From positions 1 to 23,851 of the forward strand of contig JBDHUC010000031.1 in NCBI GenBank assembly GCA_039808985.1: a DNA stretch of 23,851 bases. Direction: 5' to 3'. The stretch is from SXRF01 sp039808985. Its GTDB lineage: Bacteria > Pseudomonadota > Alphaproteobacteria > Rickettsiales > SXRF01. Every line of letters begins with the position of its first letter. Position 1 is the first letter of the stretch. A program made the translations under genes and the position numbers. This document shows, in pieces, positions 1 to 7,005 of the stretch. The notes beneath the pieces were generated by a model. It was given only the letters and a program-made list of their open reading frames with translations. It was not told where the DNA came from and searched no databases.

Positions 1-976
1 ATCTGGCAGTTGTTCCTGCTACAAAATGCTCCATTAATCGTTGTTGTTTCTCTTTACTTATTCTGCTCTTTCTCATACCATCCATAGATAACATTAACTA
101 GTTATCTGGGACAGCCCCTTATATTTTATTGGCATATGGGCAAAGCCATCCTCAGCGTTGATTGCCGCATCCTTGATTATTTTCTGCTACCCCTGGGTTA
201 CAAGCATAATGCAGGGGCAAACCACAATATTAATGACAATTGGTATCCTTGGTTATCAGTTGCTGGCAAAATATAAACACCACGCCCTGGCCGGATTGCT
301 TATAGTAATGGTGGCCTTTAAGCCCCAGTTAATTCTGGCTCCGGTACTTTATGTTCTTATAATTAATGGGAGGAATTTATGGATAAGCACTATTGGCGCA
401 GCGCTTGCCATTATAATTATATGCTCATTATTTTTCGGGTTTTCAATATGGCAATCCTATCTTGATGTAATACTGGCAGCCTCAAGGGAAACCGATAAGC
501 TCGGTGTAAAATTGAATATAATGGGTAACATAAGGGCGCTGTTATTATTTTTTGCAGGTGAGAAAAATCTATCCGCTATCAATATATACAGCAGCATGCT
601 ATGGGCAGGAAGTATTATAGCAGCCATTTTTATCGCCTTCAGAATGAGAGCAAAAACACAAGAGTTGCAGGATCTGGGCTTTGGCCTGGTTATAGCGCTT
701 AGCTGCCTTTTCAGCCCCTGGCTGCATATACACAGCATCGTACTTCTTATTATCCCTATAGCCTACCTTGCTAAATATAATATTCTCCAGCCGCGTTATC
801 TTTTCGTGGGCGGCCTTATTAATTTCAACCTTCTTGCAATGTTTGTAGATTCATACGGGGCGCAGTTCAACCCTATATTATGGGTATTTTTCCAACTGTT
901 ATTAATTTCGTTCATAAGCTATGATATTTTCCTGAAAAATAGGAAAACCACTAATCTTCCGCCTGTTAGGCCATAA
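1..976 (+). pseudogene. GT87-type (DUF2029) polyprenol-phosphate-dependent glycosyltransferase remnant, 5' cut by window edge
   Basis: The long frame ending at 976 encodes a very hydrophobic protein with many membrane spans. It aligns by eye with the C-terminal two thirds of the complete GT87-like protein at 10114-11364 (shared pieces: AFKPQL, SPWLHIH, QLL.RYK/KYK). The upstream match (IWQ..., LIVVVSLYLF) lies in a different frame at 1-84 and ends at TAG 85-87. The downstream frame is open only from 98. The spacing between matched parts is about 70 bp longer than in the paralogue, so I infer an insertion or frameshift that broke the gene. The family transfers sugars from lipid carriers in the membrane. 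The alternative is a shorter functional protein starting at TTG 158, but it would lack the N-terminal catalytic region. The true 5' end is outside the window. Confidence 0.6.
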
Positions 977-1000
977 CACCCCAAAGCGCCGTATTTACCA

Positions 1001-1028
1001 TTGTTATTTTCCGATATTCTGCTACAAT
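1001..1028 (+). promoter_or_regulatory. sigma70-type promoter for the small ORF at 1061
   Basis: TTGTTA at 1001-1006 and TACAAT at 1023-1028 are separated by 16 bp. They place a start site about 25 bases before the small ORF and its GAGG ribosome binding site at 1051-1054. The same pair of hexamers, with 17 bp spacing, occurs before vapB. Confidence 0.5.
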
Positions 1029-1060
1029 ACGCTGGTAAACGAATCTTGTAGAGGTATGTT

Positions 1061-1237
1061 ATGAATATTACATATGATGATTTCGCAAATACCAATGCCA
1101 GCAATGAGCTGCCTGAAAAAACCCAGAAAAAACTTTTTTTCGTAATGGCTGCGTTGATAATATTTATCGACCTTACCAGCACGCCGCACGCAATAGTCGG
1201 CAATTGCCCGGTTAATGTAGCTACCACCTCTAATTAG
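1061..1237 (+). CDS. small predicted single-span membrane protein, 58 aa, unknown
   Basis: ATG at 1061 follows a good Shine-Dalgarno (GAGGT, 1051-1055) and a plausible promoter. The peptide has a polar N-terminal half (about residues 1-24, ending in a KTQKK basic patch), a hydrophobic stretch at about 25-38 (LFFVMAALIIFI), and a polar tail with one Cys. It resembles a small anchored protein, but I recognise no family. The stop codon TAG (1235-1237) is also the first three bases of a 105-bp palindromic repeat, so the C-terminus may have been set or truncated by that element. Confidence 0.45.
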   Translation: MNITYDDFANTNASNELPEKTQKKLFFVMAALIIFIDLTSTPHAIVGNCPVNVATTSN

Positions 1238-1340
1238 AGCGTTTTCGCTTTAGTTGTGCGTTAGGCATCCGAGGCGAAGTGTACAATAGTACATGAGACG
1301 AAGGATAACAACACGCACGATTAAATGGAAAATGCTCTAG
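1235..1340. repeat. 105-bp imperfect palindromic element
   Basis: The left arm starting TAGAGCGTTTTC mirrors the right arm ending GAAAATGCTCTA. The arms stay complementary with scattered mismatches toward a centre near 1287, where GTAC repeats flank a short loop. Transcribed from either strand it would form one long hairpin. There is no coding content, and it resembles the dispersed palindromic elements of repeat-rich alphaproteobacteria. Confidence 0.7.
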
Positions 1341-1344
1341 CATT

Positions 1345-1625
1345 CTGTCATTGCGAGGGCGTAAGCCCGTGGCAATCCATTTGCTGGATGTGTCGTTGCC
1401 CTGCGAAATTCGCAAGAATTTGCGCAGGTTCTCGAACCTATTGATACAGATCCTGTACAGCCGCTTCGCGCCTCATAGTATGACAAGAACTGCCCCCCGC
1501 ACTCCACCTGTCGCCCCGCTGCATAGCGGGGTCTGGGGCTTAGACATAATACCGGATACCGCCATCCGGCGGCATGACAAGCTGGAAAAATATCAAATGC
1601 AATTGCCATGGATCCACGGCAATCC
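1345..1625. repeat. mosaic of dispersed palindromic repeats
   Basis: Several short palindromic units are joined: an ATTGC...GCAAT hairpin at about 1350-1376; a TATTGATACA(G)ATCCTGT unit at about 1440; a CCCCGCT-GCAT-AGCGGGG hairpin at 1514-1531 followed by TCTGGGGCTTA; an ATACCGGAT...GGCGGCATGACAAGC unit; and CAAATGCAATTGCCAT at 1594-1609. Pieces recur near 4470-4563, 13190-13296 and 20003-20071. ORFs predicted across this stretch on either strand are by-products of the repeats. Confidence 0.75.
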
Positions 1626-1667
1626 ATTCTTCATAAACTGGATTGCTTCTCTGCGTCCGCAATGGCA

Positions 1668-1702
1668 ATTACGAACTACTAATTACAAATTACTATCCAC
1701 GA
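1668..1702. repeat. degenerate 7-bp tandem repeat upstream of dnaB
   Basis: The stretch divides into consecutive 7-mers AATTACG, AACTACT, AATTACA, AATTACT, ATCCACG. It is a diverged relative of the ACTAACT array at the right end of the window and of the arrays at 3284 and 22191. Confidence 0.55.
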
Positions 1703-1707
1703 ATCTG

Positions 1708-1734
1708 TTGTTACTTTCTTTTTGTTGGTATAAA
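1708..1734 (+). promoter_or_regulatory. possible dnaB promoter
   Basis: TTGTTA at 1708-1713 and TATAAA at 1729-1734 have a short 15-bp spacer, so this is weak. A small hairpin (TTAGGG, 1765-1770, with CCCTAA, 1777-1782) lies in the resulting leader. Confidence 0.25.
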
Positions 1735-1804
1735 ACTAAGGCATGTCGACCTTAAAAAGCTAACTTAGGGAACACGCCCTAAATAAAAACCAACAAGTAA
1801 TCCT

Positions 1805-3289
1805 ATGGCAGCCGTACTTCCCAAAGAAACTGACACATCCCTTCTGGAAAAGCTGAACGAACCAGCCTACCGCCAGGCCCCTTGCAACATCGAGGCAGAA
1901 CAGGCGCTGCTTGGTGTTTTACTGGTAAACAACGAATCTCTGCAATATATCGGCGACAAGCTGCGTTCCGAGCATTTTTATGAACCGCTGCATTCGCGCA
2001 TCTTTGAAGCCATCCAGAAATTCAGCGATAAAGGCCTTATCGCAAACCCGGTTACGCTGCGCCATTATTTTGACCAGGATGAAGCCCTGGCCGACATAGG
2101 CGGCGGGGCTTACCTTGTAAAGCTCGCGGCAGCGGCAGTTTCAGTGATAAATATCAGCGATTACAGCTCGATGATCTGCGACCTGGCGCTTAAACGCCAG
2201 CTTATCGCGATTGGCGAGGATATGGTGAATACCGCCTATGTCCACCAGATAGATATTCCAGCCACCAGCCAGATAGAAGAAGCCGAGCAGAAACTTTTTA
2301 ACATGTCGATAGAAGGCACAGGCGACAGCGGCTTCCGGGCGCTGCGCCATTCGGTGGTAAAGGCGATCGAACAGACCGACCACGCGCTTCGCCACCAGAA
2401 CCATCTCGTGGGCATCACAACCGGCCTTCAGGATCTCGATAAAATGCTGGGCGGCCTCAAGCGCTCCGATCTTTTGATACTCGCCGGAAGACCATCAATG
2501 GGTAAAACGGCTTTAGCGGTGAACATAGCCTATAATGCTGGCCTTAGCCTCCTCAAAAAGGCGCGCTCTGACGGAATTTCCACCAGGGAGGCCGGAAGCA
2601 TCGGCTTTTTCTCGCTCGAAATGTCAGGCGAACAGCTTTCAACACGTATGCTCTCCAGCGCCAGCAAGCTTAATTCCTATAATATCCTGAATGGCAAAAT
2701 ATCGCCCGAAGAATTCGCGCATCTTGTGCGGGTGAGCAATGAAATGTCGCAAATGCCGTTTTTCATCGACGACACCCCGGCGCTGTCAATCGCAGCGCTG
2801 CGCACCCGCGCCCGTCGCCTGCACCGCATGAATAATTTGAAGGTTCTGGTGGTGGATTACCTGCAACTGGTTCGCGGAAGCTCTGCCGCATCACAAAACA
2901 ACCGCGTGCAGGAAGTTTCCGAAATAACGCAGGGGTTAAAGGCCATCGCCAAGGAACTGGATATTCCGGTAATCGCCCTCTCCCAGCTTTCCCGTGCGGT
3001 TGAGCAGCGTGAGAATAAGCGCCCGCTTCTTTCCGACCTGCGCGAATCAGGCTCCATCGAGCAGGATGCAGACGTAGTTATGTTCATCTACCGCGAGGAA
3101 TATTACCTATCGCGTGAGCAGCCCAAAGAAGGCACCCCCGAACATGCAACCTGGATGCTGGATATGGACCGCGCCATGAACGTGGCGGAAGTAATCGTGG
3201 CCAAGCACCGCCAGGGCGCAATTGGTGATGTAAAACTCCGCTTCGATGCCAGCCTGACCCAGTTTGATAATCTGGCGGAAGGTTACTAA
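1805..3289 (+). CDS. dnaB: replicative DNA helicase DnaB
   Basis: Hexameric 5'-3' helicase that unwinds the fork ahead of the replisome and recruits primase. At 494 aa it has normal family length. The N-terminal helical domain (about residues 27-130, starting PCNIEAEQALLG) is followed by a linker and the RecA-like ATPase. Walker A is GRPSMGKT at 228-235 (Lys234). Walker B is VLVVDYLQL with Asp351. The conserved SQLSRAVEQR and SDLRESGSIEQDAD motifs follow, and VAKHRQGAIG lies near the C-terminus. No intein or insertion is visible. The ATG at 1805 has no strong Shine-Dalgarno. The stop codon lies inside the heptamer array that separates it from alr, a neighbour common in alphaproteobacteria. 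Confidence 0.97.
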   Translation: MAAVLPKETDTSLLEKLNEPAYRQAPCNIEAEQALLGVLLVNNESLQYIGDKLRSEHFYEPLHSRIFEAIQKFSDKGLIANPVTLRHYFDQDEALADIGGGAYLVKLAAAAVSVINISDYSSMICDLALKRQLIAIGEDMVNTAYVHQIDIPATSQIEEAEQKLFNMSIEGTGDSGFRALRHSVVKAIEQTDHALRHQNHLVGITTGLQDLDKMLGGLKRSDLLILAGRPSMGKTALAVNIAYNAGLSLLKKARSDGISTREAGSIGFFSLEMSGEQLSTRMLSSASKLNSYNILNGKISPEEFAHLVRVSNEMSQMPFFIDDTPALSIAALRTRARRLHRMNNLKVLVVDYLQLVRGSSAASQNNRVQEVSEITQGLKAIAKELDIPVIALSQLSRAVEQRENKRPLLSDLRESGSIEQDADVVMFIYREEYYLSREQPKEGTPEHATWMLDMDRAMNVAEVIVAKHRQGAIGDVKLRFDASLTQFDNLAEGY

Positions 3290-3337
3290 CTACAATCTAC
3301 AAATTACTAACTACAATCTACTAACTACTAGCCATTC
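3284..3337. repeat. 7-bp tandem repeat between dnaB and alr
   Basis: From about 3286 the spacer reads in 7-mers: CTAACTA, CAATCTA, CAAATTA, CTAACTA, CAATCTA, CTAACTA, CTAGCCA. The dnaB stop codon (3287-3289) is inside the first unit. The array fills almost the whole intergenic gap and ends just before alr. Confidence 0.8.
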
Positions 3338-3345
3338 ATAAGAAT

Positions 3346-4410
3346 ATGCTGTTTCCCTATCCCACCCTCACCATTAATCTAGCGGCACTCACTGCTAATT
3401 ATAAACTCCTCAAATCCCGCCATGCAAAAAATTCTATTGCGGCAGTGGTCAAGGCCAACGCTTACGGCCTTGGCGTTGCTGATGTAAGTCTTGCCTTGTA
3501 TAAAGAAAATTGCCGTGACTTTTTTGTAGCAACCCTTGCCGAGGCTGTAGAACTACGAGTTGTCCTGCCCGATGCAAATATTGGTGTATTCCAGGGCGTG
3601 TTCGCAGGCGAAGAAAGCGAATATATAGCGCATAATATAGCGCCTGTGCTGAATGATTTATCCCAGCTTGGGCAATTCACGAAAATCTTAAACGCTAATC
3701 CAAAACTTACTGCAATAATCCATGTCGATACCGGCATGACGCGGCTGGGGCTAAGCGAATCCGACCTGAAAAATCCCGCACTCTCACCACTTGCCACTCA
3801 CAACCCGCCACTCATAATATCCCACCTCGCATGTGCTGATACGCCAGCCCATGAAAAAAACGCCGAACAGCTTTCACGTTTCCATGCGGCAATAAAATAT
3901 TTTCCAGGAGCGAAATACAGCCTCGCCAATTCCGCAGGCGTGTTCCTGTCACCGGATTTTCATTTCGATATAGCCCGCACCGGTTGCGCCCTGTATGGCA
4001 TAAGCCCCAGGAACCCGATGCAGCATGTAGCCACGCTCAAAGCACCCATCCTGCAGATACGCACGCTGGACCGCGATGAAACAGTCGGCTACGGCGCAAC
4101 CGCACCCGCCAGAAAAGGAAGCCGCATCGCCATAACCGCGCTTGGTTACGCCGATGGTTATTTCCGTATGCTGGGCAATAAGGGCCATGCTTATATCGGC
4201 GAACATAAAGTCCCGCTTATCGGACGCGTATCTATGGATATGGTGGCTATTGATGTATCATCCATCCCGGAAGCGCAGATAAACGCAAACAGCACCGCCG
4301 AATTCATAAACAGCAAACAGACAGTGGATGACATAGCCCAGCAATGCGGCACAATCGGCTATGAAATCTTCACTCGCATCGGCCGCCGCGTGAAGCGAGT
4401 TTATAGTTAA
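3346..4410 (+). CDS. alr: alanine racemase, PLP-dependent
   Basis: Interconverts L- and D-alanine for peptidoglycan. At 354 aa it is typical. The PLP-binding lysine is Lys36 in VVKANAYGLG, in the N-terminal TIM barrel. The second catalytic base is Tyr249 in GYGAT, in the C-terminal beta domain, followed by LGYADGY and RVSMDMVAIDV. The HVDTGMTRLG and SHLACAD motifs are also present. Residues about 144-157, just before SHLACAD, are encoded by DNA that falls into five 7-bp units (3779-3813), which suggests repeat expansion within the gene. There is no clear Shine-Dalgarno; the start follows directly on the intergenic heptamer array. Confidence 0.96.
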   Translation: MLFPYPTLTINLAALTANYKLLKSRHAKNSIAAVVKANAYGLGVADVSLALYKENCRDFFVATLAEAVELRVVLPDANIGVFQGVFAGEESEYIAHNIAPVLNDLSQLGQFTKILNANPKLTAIIHVDTGMTRLGLSESDLKNPALSPLATHNPPLIISHLACADTPAHEKNAEQLSRFHAAIKYFPGAKYSLANSAGVFLSPDFHFDIARTGCALYGISPRNPMQHVATLKAPILQIRTLDRDETVGYGATAPARKGSRIAITALGYADGYFRMLGNKGHAYIGEHKVPLIGRVSMDMVAIDVSSIPEAQINANSTAEFINSKQTVDDIAQQCGTIGYEIFTRIGRRVKRVYS

Positions 4411-4563
4411 CTTGCACCCCCATAACCGCCACCCCGATTCCCATAACCGCCCCCAGCCTCCTGCAACTGTCACCCCGCACTTGTTGCGGGGTCTGGGGCT
4501 TAATACCGGATGCCGCCCTGCGGCGGCATGACAAGCTGGGAAAATAGCAAATGCAATTGCCAT
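4411..4563. repeat. heptad-periodic spacer plus palindromic repeat copy
   Basis: Bases 4417-4455 carry CCCATAACCGCC twice, 21 bp (three 7-mers) apart, as in the other heptad tracts. They are followed by a CCCCGCA...TGCGGGG hairpin with TCTGGGGCTTA, then ATACCGGATGCCGCC...GGCGGCATGACAAGC and CAAATGCAATTGCCAT at 4548-4563. This is the same composite element as at 1508-1609. From 4564 to 4692 there is only AT-rich leader sequence before the next gene, with no promoter I would trust. Confidence 0.7.
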
Positions 4564-4692
4564 GATAGCGGGGTCCGGCAACATAACAACCCATTGTTTT
4601 GCCTAAATAATATATTTGTAACAATATCTTAACACTACTCTTTCCCAGATTTGTTAAATTAAGCTGGTAACCTGAAATGATGGAAAAATACA

Positions 4693-5259
4693 ATGGCTAA
4701 AAGCATAGACCCAAAAATTGCAAAAGAATTAATGGAAGCGATAGTCAAGCATGATTCAGCACATGCGTTTGAACTGATAAGAACCCATAGCGCAAGGGAA
4801 TTATTCTGTGACGATAAATTTACCACAAGCGGAAAAACCCCTCTTCACCATGCTATCTCTGAAAATAACGCCGAAGTTGCCCTTGCCCTCATTAATAAGG
4901 AAGGCGCAAATGCCAACATGGCATTTAAGAAAACCAGCGGGGTATGGGGTTTAAGCACGCCATTGCACGAAGCAGTCCACATTATAATCAATAAGGATGG
5001 GCAGAAAGAAATTACTGCCAACAAAGCCATAGTCGAAGCACTGGTTAACATGAAAGGCGTAAATTCAGGGCATTTATCATCCAAAGACAATCACGGAAAA
5101 ACCGCATCTGCCATGGCACGCGAAGCGCATTTCAATGATATCGCCGTAATAATAGAAGAAAAGCTGGCAGAAAAACTAAAGGCAAAACCAGAAGAACAAA
5201 CCCCGCATGTACAAACAGCCATGCCTGCTTCTCAAATCCAACAACAACTTTACCACTAA
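4693..5259 (+). CDS. ankyrin-repeat protein, 188 aa
   Basis: Soluble protein with no signal peptide. An N-terminal helix pair (LMEAIVKHDSAHAFELI, about residues 13-29) precedes ankyrin-type repeats: GKTPLHHAISENNAEVALALI at about 47-67, then STPLHEAV at about 88 with IVEALVNM at 113-120, and a weaker one near 132-157 (NHGKTASAMAREA). Ankyrin repeats bind other proteins. The charged, Gln/Pro-rich tail (about 160-188) is probably disordered and ends LYH. It is the first of five co-directional genes with 6-9 bp gaps and is followed by a good Shine-Dalgarno (AGAGGA) for the next. The ankyrin call is solid, but the target is unknown. Confidence 0.8.
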   Translation: MAKSIDPKIAKELMEAIVKHDSAHAFELIRTHSARELFCDDKFTTSGKTPLHHAISENNAEVALALINKEGANANMAFKKTSGVWGLSTPLHEAVHIIINKDGQKEITANKAIVEALVNMKGVNSGHLSSKDNHGKTASAMAREAHFNDIAVIIEEKLAEKLKAKPEEQTPHVQTAMPASQIQQQLYH

Positions 5260-5268
5260 AGAGGATCT

Positions 5269-5649
5269 ATGGGTGAATCACAGGAAGAATTATCAAAACA
5301 ATTATTGGAAGCTCTAAGGAAAAACAACTATGGCATGGTGCAAAGGCTGGTAGAAGTTGATAAGGCTTCTATTGAACCACTGCATGTAGCTGTTTCCGCA
5401 TTAATGACTGAGAAAGAAGCGGCTGCACCCGGTTCTGCATTTATGATTAAACAGGCAAAACCCATCAATGATTACTTAATTGGTAAGGCGACTGAGGACG
5501 TAAAAACACTTGCCGGAACTGATGAAATTAAAAAAGCGGCAGAAGCTATATTATCTGAGTCACAAGCTATAGATCGCAAAAGCCCTATACAGGAAATAAT
5601 AGGAAACAAAGGCAGCAGGATAATCCTGCCCAACGGTTATAGCAGATAA
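5269..5649 (+). CDS. small ankyrin-like family protein, 126 aa, unknown
   Basis: I recognise no named family. Residues 12-46 form the module shared by this cluster: a helix LLEALRKNN, a second helix around MVQRLVE, then SIEPLHVAVSAL, which resembles a degenerate ankyrin TPLHxA unit. The rest is mostly helical and charged, and the last residues are LPNGYSR. There is no signal peptide or membrane span. The start is fixed by AGAGGA at 5260-5265, and the stop codon is 7 bp from the next gene, so the genes are probably co-transcribed. It is AT-rich relative to dnaB and ilvB. Confidence 0.7.
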   Translation: MGESQEELSKQLLEALRKNNYGMVQRLVEVDKASIEPLHVAVSALMTEKEAAAPGSAFMIKQAKPINDYLIGKATEDVKTLAGTDEIKKAAEAILSESQAIDRKSPIQEIIGNKGSRIILPNGYSR

Positions 5650-5656
5650 GGCTCTT

Positions 5657-6223
5657 ATGCAACAAGAAGAACTAAATGACGAACTGGCAAGGGCAATTAA
5701 AGCCGGTGGCAATAATGGCTTACAAACAGTTATAGAAAAAGGAACGCAGGAAACCATAACCTCCGGCCACCTCGAAATGGCCTTCAAGAAGCTTCACAGG
5801 ACAAAAACACCACTCAGCGAAGCACAAGAATACTCCCGTGCAATATATAAACATTTAGAAGCTGAAGCTAGCCCCACAGCTATTAATGGGGCATTCAACC
5901 GCGACAGGCATGAATCAAACCGCGATGAATTACTGGAAGCCATAAACAATGCCAGCAGGGAAATAGTGCGAAAAGCCCCTGCGAGCGATATAAAACAGCA
6001 TCATTTTATAGCTGCAATTAAAAATTACGACAGAACCATAATTGATTTCTCTAGTGTGCAGAAAAAAATAGTTGTCGATTTAATAAATAATGCCGACAAA
6101 CCAGTGCTGGAAAATTTAGCCGCGAATATCCCGGAAGGTATTTCTGAAAATACGCGTAAGTTCGTAAACAATAAAATTGAAGAACGCTTTAGTCCGAAAC
6201 ACCCCCAACAAATATCGAGGTAA
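5657..6223 (+). CDS. small ankyrin-like family protein with repeated module, 188 aa, unknown
   Basis: Two copies of the cluster module are visible: residues 10-45 (LARAIKAGG..., ITSGHLEMAFKKL) and 91-123 (LLEAINNAS..., IKQHHFIAAIKN). A third, weaker helix pair lies at about 140-175. This internal duplication suggests that the whole family grew from a helix-turn-helix unit like ankyrin. It appears cytoplasmic or signal-less. The tail is Pro/His/Gln-rich and ends QISR. The last codons (AGG TAA) also supply a GAGG ribosome binding site for the following gene. Confidence 0.7.
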   Translation: MQQEELNDELARAIKAGGNNGLQTVIEKGTQETITSGHLEMAFKKLHRTKTPLSEAQEYSRAIYKHLEAEASPTAINGAFNRDRHESNRDELLEAINNASREIVRKAPASDIKQHHFIAAIKNYDRTIIDFSSVQKKIVVDLINNADKPVLENLAANIPEGISENTRKFVNNKIEERFSPKHPQQISR

Positions 6224-6229
6224 AATATT

Positions 6230-6526
6230 ATGAAACCGCAAGACTCGATTGACGAAGCTATTAAAAGCCAGTCTATAATTGACGTACAGAGTGCGATTCA
6301 AAACCATGGCAATAATTCTATAAAACCATCACATTTCAAATTAGCTACGGATATTGACCAGTTGGGTAAATCTCCAAGCAGCAGCGTAATACTTAAAATA
6401 CTAACTCAAGCTGCTCCTGAAGCAGCAAAAGAATTTGGCAATAAAAATACAACTGGTAACAGATATGGTATAACACGCAGGAACCCACTAATTCCTGATT
6501 CACATAAACCAGATTTATACAGATAG
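6230..6526 (+). CDS. small ankyrin-like family protein, 98 aa, unknown
   Basis: The shortest member of the cluster. The shared module is at residues 7-42 (IDEAIKSQS, then VQSAIQ, then SIKPSHFKLAT), followed by one more helix (SSVILKILTQAAPEAAKEF) and a basic, Pro/Asn-rich tail ending PDLYR. It starts 6 bp after the previous stop with GAGG about 8 bases before ATG. The function is unknown. The tail looks disordered and positively charged. Confidence 0.65.
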   Translation: MKPQDSIDEAIKSQSIIDVQSAIQNHGNNSIKPSHFKLATDIDQLGKSPSSSVILKILTQAAPEAAKEFGNKNTTGNRYGITRRNPLIPDSHKPDLYR

Positions 6527-6534
6527 GGATATTT

Positions 6535-6906
6535 ATGAACGAACCAAAACAAACCGACCATTTAATGGATGCTATAAAAGATGGTGATCCCAGAAAAGTT
6601 GCCCAATATTCAACCCGTGAATCTATCACTGAATTACATGTGCAAACCGCCCTTGATATTCTTGCCGATGCTAAAAGCCAGCCTCATGTTCAGGTCAGCC
6701 CTACAGATGCGACAGTCGAAGCTATACATAAAATCCCCTCCGAAAATACCACAAACAAAAATAAAGCGGCATCCGCACAAGCGATTGTTAGCGTTCTACA
6801 GGAAATGGCAAGTGATGCAGTATTAGACGCAATTGATGCCCGCCATGCCCGGAAATTTCAGGAGCAGCGCGACAAAGGCAAAAATCCCGGTGGCACACAA
6901 AGATAA
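6535..6906 (+). CDS. small ankyrin-like family protein, 123 aa, unknown
   Basis: Last gene of the five-gene operon. The module is at residues 10-43 (LMDAIKDGDPRKVAQY, then SITELHVQTALDIL). The helix LMDAIKDGD is the best match in the cluster to a canonical ankyrin start. A second helical segment lies at about 76-108, and the basic tail ends GGTQR. It starts 8 bp after the previous stop. A 9-bp inverted repeat follows at 6916-6946. Another ORF overlaps in a second frame (6581-6826) but shows no module and is probably a shadow. Confidence 0.65.
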   Translation: MNEPKQTDHLMDAIKDGDPRKVAQYSTRESITELHVQTALDILADAKSQPHVQVSPTDATVEAIHKIPSENTTNKNKAASAQAIVSVLQEMASDAVLDAIDARHARKFQEQRDKGKNPGGTQR

Positions 6907-6915
6907 TGGTAAAAA

Positions 6916-6965
6916 CTTAAATCAAACGAATATATATTGATTTAAGCAGCTAAAAACATTAGATT
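6916..6965 (+). promoter_or_regulatory. inverted repeat overlapping a candidate ilvB promoter
   Basis: CTTAAATCA (6916-6924) and TGATTTAAG (6938-6946) are perfect 9-bp arms with a 13-base loop. The right arm contains TTGATT (6937-6942), which has 17-bp spacing to TAGATT (6960-6965), 40 bp before ilvB. It may be an operator over the -35 box, or a weak terminator for the preceding operon; no T-tract follows. Confidence 0.4.
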
Positions 6966-7005
6966 TACTCCCCTTTATTGAATATTGAGAATGGGCGGGT
7001 AGCGC

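Noticed and set aside
1351..1755. 134-aa plus-strand ORF (and a 96-aa minus-strand ORF) in the region before dnaB
   Set aside because: The stretch is a mosaic of palindromic and heptad repeats that recur elsewhere; there is no Shine-Dalgarno and no protein-like composition.
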